DNA of 27,615 bases from J005 sp964613235. GTDB lineage: Bacteria; Pseudomonadota; Zetaproteobacteria; Mariprofundales; Mariprofundaceae. Of this stretch, positions 24,660 to 27,615 are shown one piece after another (the stretch's first letter is position 1; the number at the start of each line of letters is the position of its first letter). The notes beneath the pieces were generated by a model, which was not told where the DNA came from, did no database searches, and worked only from the letters and a program-made list of their open reading frames with translations. The translations under genes and the position numbers were made by a program. The DNA lies in the NCBI GenBank assembly GCA_964613235.1, contig CAZTGM010000022.1:1-27615 (forward strand), written 5' to 3'.

Positions 24660-26102
24660 CTAAACCTGTGTTCCTCCCACGACCAGTTCGTCGATGCGAA
24701 TGGTTGGCAGACCGACACCGACCGGCACGCTCTGGCCAGCCTTGCCACAGGTTCCGACACCGGAATCAAGGGCCAGATCATTGCCGATCATGGAGATTTT
24801 CAGCAGTACTTCGTGACCCGAACCGATCAGTGTGGCGCCTTTGACCGGGTATTGAATCACGCCATTTTCTACGTAATAGGCCTCGGATGTGGTAAAGACG
24901 AACTTGCCTGAAGTAATATCTACCTGTCCGCCACCGAAATTGACGGCATAGATGCCTTTTTCCAGGCTGCTGAGAATGGCTTCGGGCTGTTCCCGCCCGC
25001 CCAGCATGAACGTGTTGGTCATACGCGGCAGTATCGGGTGAGCATAGGATTCCCTGCGTCCGTTGCCGGTCGATTGCATGCCCATCAGACGAGCATTCTG
25101 GCGATCCAGCAGATAGCCGGTGAGGATGCCGTCCTCGATAAGCACCGTGCGCTGGCTGCTGGTACCCTCATCATCGAAATTCAGCGATCCGCGCCGCTGC
25201 GCAATGGTGCCGTCATCGACAACCGTGACACCGGGTGCGGCCACGCGTTGTCCCAGTTTGCCGGAAAAGATGGATGTGCCTTTACGGTTGAAATCACCCT
25301 CCAGCCCATGCCCGATGGCTTCATGCAGCAAAATGCCAGGCCAGCCGGGGCCGAGTACAACAGGCATGGGACCTGCCGGCGCAGCCTGTGCATCCAGATT
25401 CAGCAGGGCCATGCGTACAGCTTCGCGCACAAAATGTTCGGCCTGCTGCGAATCGATGAGTTCCTGCAATGTGAAACGACCGCCGCCACCGCTGCTGCCG
25501 GTTTCCCGCCGCCCCTGCTGTTCGACGACAACGGACACATTCAGCCGCACCAGGGGGCGCCGGTCATGCAAATGGCGGCCGTCATGACGGATGATGTGCA
25601 CATCGGACCAGGAAAAGGCAATATTGGCAAAGACCTGTTGCACGCGCGGGTCGATGCTTCTGGCCAGAGCATCAAGAGTTTCGAGTAATTGCTTGCGTTG
25701 CTGCAGATCGACGCCGGTTGCCGGCATATCGCACGTGTACAGCTGGCGCGGTGAATCTGCCTGGCGGATATGTATCGGAGCACAGGGGGCGCCGGAGGCC
25801 ATGATGGCTCTGGCTGCTGCAGCGGTTTCATTCAGCGCTGCGGGGTCAAGCTGGTCGGTACAGGCATGGCCGCTGGCCTCGCCGTGGATGATGCGTGCGC
25901 CAAGCCCTTGTCGGGTGCTGGCAGAGATATGCTTGACGCGCCCTTCCTCCAGGGCGAGGGATTCGGACAGCTGTCGTTCCAGATAAAGATCGCCGTCATC
26001 GGCTCGGACCGGCAACATATGATTCAACATCTGTTGCAGAAAATCGATATCGACGGGCATTTCAGCGGGGAGGTATTGTTCGGACATGCGTGCAATCTTC
26101 AT
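24660..26102 (-). CDS. tldD: Metallopeptidase subunit TldD
   Basis: This is the catalytic subunit of the TldD/TldE protease, 480 residues (E. coli 481). It has the metal motif HEAIGH (His260, Glu261, His265), LEEGRVKHIS and GLGARIIHGEASGHA in the N-terminal domain, FDDEGTSSQRTVLIEDGILTGYL in the middle, and GVGTCGKAGQSVPVGVG near the C-terminus. ATG 26102 has AGG seven bases upstream; ATG 26087 is an alternative. It heads the tldD-pmbA-kinase-can unit. Having both subunits adjacent is common outside enterobacteria. Confidence 0.96.
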   Translation of the reverse strand: MKIARMSEQYLPAEMPVDIDFLQQMLNHMLPVRADDGDLYLERQLSESLALEEGRVKHISASTRQGLGARIIHGEASGHACTDQLDPAALNETAAAARAIMASGAPCAPIHIRQADSPRQLYTCDMPATGVDLQQRKQLLETLDALARSIDPRVQQVFANIAFSWSDVHIIRHDGRHLHDRRPLVRLNVSVVVEQQGRRETGSSGGGGRFTLQELIDSQQAEHFVREAVRMALLNLDAQAAPAGPMPVVLGPGWPGILLHEAIGHGLEGDFNRKGTSIFSGKLGQRVAAPGVTVVDDGTIAQRRGSLNFDDEGTSSQRTVLIEDGILTGYLLDRQNARLMGMQSTGNGRRESYAHPILPRMTNTFMLGGREQPEAILSSLEKGIYAVNFGGGQVDITSGKFVFTTSEAYYVENGVIQYPVKGATLIGSGHEVLLKISMIGNDLALDSGVGTCGKAGQSVPVGVGLPTIRIDELVVGGTQV

Positions 26103-26132
26103 GTTGTGCCTGCGCAGTCAAGTCTATGCAAG

Positions 26133-26148
26133 TTGCTGATTTCAGCAA
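26133..26148. promoter_or_regulatory. Dyad symmetry in the tldD / DUF2007 divergent spacer
   Basis: TTGCTGA and TCAGCAA, 7-bp arms with a 2-base spacer, sit in the 68-base gap between divergent tldD and the DUF2007 gene. The position suits an operator. I see no clear -35/-10 pair on either strand. Confidence 0.3.
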
Positions 26149-26170
26149 ACATCCGGGCTAGTGTGCGCTG

Positions 26171-26377
26171 ATGAAGGAAGTGCTGCGTTGTGATGATGCC
26201 TTATTGCTGGATCTGGTCTGTGCGGAACTGGCAGCGCGGGGGATTGTCTTTCGCGTGGAAGGCCAGGCCATGAATGCACTGATGCCGATTGGCGAAATGT
26301 TTGCACCGCGTTTGCTGATTGATGACACCGATGTGGCTGCGGCAGAGCAGGTGGTTGCCGATCTGCAAGGGTCTTAA
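26171..26377 (+). CDS. DUF2007 small protein (putative signal-transducing)
   Basis: A 68-residue protein resembling the DUF2007 ferredoxin-like fold: MKEVLRCDDALLLDLVCAELAARGI (strand-helix), VEGQAMNALMPIGEMFAPRLLIDDTDVAAAEQVVADL (strand-helix). Family members often sit next to membrane or division genes; their role is unclear. The start ATG 26171 has no clear ribosome site. It is followed 19 bases later by the EI24-type gene on the same strand, after AAGGAGG. Confidence 0.75.
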   Translation: MKEVLRCDDALLLDLVCAELAARGIVFRVEGQAMNALMPIGEMFAPRLLIDDTDVAAAEQVVADLQGS

Positions 26378-26396
26378 GGAGGGATAAGGGGAATCC

Positions 26397-27104
26397 ATGA
26401 TTCAGGGAATGTTTGCGTATATTGGCGGATTGAAAATGCTGCTTGCCGAATCGCGTCTGCGCAGCGTGCTATGGCAGATGATTGGCGTGTTGCTGGTATT
26501 GATGCTGTTGCTTTCTGCGGGTGCGTTCTGGTTGTCATCGACCCTGATGGAACAGTTTATTCCGACCGGCGATGCCTGGTATATCACCGTGCTGGACTGG
26601 CTGGTATGGCTGTTTTCCACGCTGATGGCCATCGTGGTCGGAGTGCTCAGTTATATGACACTGGCCTCGGTCATTGCTGCCGGCTGGCTGGATACGCTCA
26701 GCGCACGTGCCGATGGCCGCAAGGAGACGGAGGGAGCGGGGGGCTGGTGGCAACAGGCCGGGCGAAGTCTGGGCAATATCGTGATGCCGTTGCTTCAGTT
26801 TCTTCCCTATGCGCTGGGTTCACTGCTGCTATTGCTGGTTCCCGTCATCGGTGCCGCGCTGGCCAGTGTCTTATGGGCCTATGCGGGTTTGCGATTGCTT
26901 GGTTTTGAAATCATGGATGCGCCGGCATCGCGGCGTGGCTGGGACTGGTCGCAGCGCAAACAGGAATTGCAACAACACCGCTGGTTCTATATCGGTTTCT
27001 GCGGTATCGCAGCCCTGATGCTCATGATTCCACTGCTGAACCTGCTGGTGCTGCCTGCTGCCGTGGTTGGTTTAAGCCGGCATTATATACTCAGGGACGA
27101 ATAA
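26397..27104 (+). CDS. EI24/CysZ-type inner-membrane protein
   Basis: A 235-residue integral membrane protein with about six hydrophobic helices (residues 25-47, 63-95, 125-165, 205-230 roughly) and the EI24 pattern: LLAESRLRSVLWQMIGVLLVLML at the N-terminus, FLPYALGSLLLLLVPVIGAALASVLWAYAGLRLLGFEIMD in the middle, then basic QRKQELQQHRWFYIGFCGIAALMLMIPLLNLLVLPAAVVG. CysZ itself carries sulfate; many EI24 proteins have no known substrate, so no cysZ symbol is given. The start is ATG 26397 with AGGGGA four bases upstream. Its end overlaps the convergent transpeptidase gene by 14 bases. Confidence 0.78.
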   Translation: MIQGMFAYIGGLKMLLAESRLRSVLWQMIGVLLVLMLLLSAGAFWLSSTLMEQFIPTGDAWYITVLDWLVWLFSTLMAIVVGVLSYMTLASVIAAGWLDTLSARADGRKETEGAGGWWQQAGRSLGNIVMPLLQFLPYALGSLLLLLVPVIGAALASVLWAYAGLRLLGFEIMDAPASRRGWDWSQRKQELQQHRWFYIGFCGIAALMLMIPLLNLLVLPAAVVGLSRHYILRDE

Positions 27105-27555
27105 CAACGGTTTCGCCGACACGGCAATGTTCGAATAATTCCAGAATATCTGCATTGCGCATGCGAATGCAGCCGTGCGAGGCGGGGGTTCCGATTAACG
27201 CTTCCTCATCGGTGCCATGGATATAGATATAGCGGTTGCGCGTATCATGCATGCCGCGTCGATTAATGCCGGTCTGGCAGCCTGTCAGCCAGATAATACG
27301 GGTCAGAATCCAGTCATGGCGTTGCCCGTCCTGTAAATCCTCATACAAACCGATCGGCTGGCGGGCGCGGAATACGGTGCGTATAGGCATGCTGGCACCA
27401 ATTTTGGCATGGATGCGATGGCGACCAACAGGTGTCTGCAAGCTGTTACGACGATTGCCGATGCCGGCACGTGCTGTGGATACCGGATAGGCATAACGAA
27501 CACCATTGCTGCGGCGATGAATGAGCAACTGTTCGCGAACGGATACCAGAATCAT
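27091..27555 (-). CDS. L,D-transpeptidase (YkuD) without signal peptide
   Basis: A 154-residue YkuD domain protein. The catalytic motif is IHGTDEEALIGTPASHGCIRMRN with nucleophile Cys129, the conserved His three residues after YIYI, and SHGCIRM. Enzymes of this fold form 3-3 crosslinks or attach lipoproteins to peptidoglycan. No Sec signal is visible, even if the frame is read from TTG 27561; secretion by another route or a cytosolic role is open. The start is ATG 27555 (AGG nine bases upstream). The remaining 60 bases to the window end contain no recognisable gene, though a frame ending in TGA overlapping this ATG could be the tail of an upstream gene. Confidence 0.85.
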   Translation of the reverse strand: MILVSVREQLLIHRRSNGVRYAYPVSTARAGIGNRRNSLQTPVGRHRIHAKIGASMPIRTVFRARQPIGLYEDLQDGQRHDWILTRIIWLTGCQTGINRRGMHDTRNRYIYIHGTDEEALIGTPASHGCIRMRNADILELFEHCRVGETVVIRP

Positions 27556-27615
27556 GGACAAAGCCTAGCCGGAAATGTCCGCTTCGGCGATGCCTCCCTA
27601 CAGGCCACAAGTGTC

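Noticed and set aside
25038..25688. Open frame of 216 codons antisense to tldD
   Set aside because: tldD is certain (HEAIGH, right length). The antisense frame is a by-product of codon bias.
1..27615. CRISPR arrays, insertion sequences, prophage or integration sites
   Set aside because: No direct-repeat arrays, transposase or integrase motifs were seen. The tRNA-Gln is followed directly by prs, with no integrated element or duplicated tRNA end.

Overview
The window is a gene-dense stretch of bacterial chromosome, about 52-54% G+C by eye. It has 25 protein genes (the first cut by the window edge), one tRNA and short spacers. Gene order and family membership point to Pseudomonadota: a lolB-ispE-tRNA(Gln)-prs-rplY-pth-ychF run as in many gamma-type genomes, plus gluQ, tldD/pmbA and a yajR-like transporter. 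A Zetaproteobacteria or deep gamma lineage is my guess only, because no rRNA or lineage marker is present. I see no phage, IS element, CRISPR array or integron; this is core housekeeping DNA, not an island.

Layout. (1) 1-3665: a creatininase-family amidohydrolase (-, partial), divergent glycogen phosphorylase (+), a shared terminator, and a small secreted DUF4399 protein (-). (2) 3800-10844: one long + strand block with overlapping or near-touching genes: JAMM metallopeptidase, TPR lipoprotein, lolB, ispE, tRNA-Gln(TTG), prs, rplY, pth, ychF. The stop codon of ispE lies inside the tRNA. A consensus -10 box at the end of prs and a foldable leader suggest a second start of transcription for rplY. 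(3) 11027-11485: an orphan two-helix membrane protein with a 14-bp palindrome upstream. (4) 16283-11526 on the - strand: cation/proton antiporter, gluQ, cysM-like, trxB, probably one operon ending in a clear terminator at 11494-11515. (5) 16392-21641 on the + strand: yajR-like MFS transporter, a long plant/protist-type gpmI, and a SulP-STAS transporter with a cyclic-nucleotide-binding domain. (6) 26102-21647 on the - strand: tldD, pmbA, a PfkB (adenosine) kinase and beta-carbonic anhydrase, with 2-3 nt gaps, converging on the SulP gene. (7) 26171-27561: DUF2007, an EI24/CysZ-type membrane protein and a convergent L,D-transpeptidase.

Shared themes are carbon storage and lower glycolysis (glgP, gpmI), inorganic carbon or anion handling (SulP plus carbonic anhydrase), nucleotide and translation supply (prs, tRNA-Gln, rplY, pth, ychF, gluQ), thiol/cysteine metabolism (cysM, trxB) and the envelope (lolB, L,D-transpeptidase). 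Several genes use TTG or GTG starts fixed by their Shine-Dalgarno sites. I found no convincing new multi-gene system. The items most worth checking are the ispE/tRNA overlap, the rplY leader, the terminator-like hairpin inside pth, the SulP-cNMP/carbonic anhydrase pair, and the JAMM protease at the head of the lolB operon.
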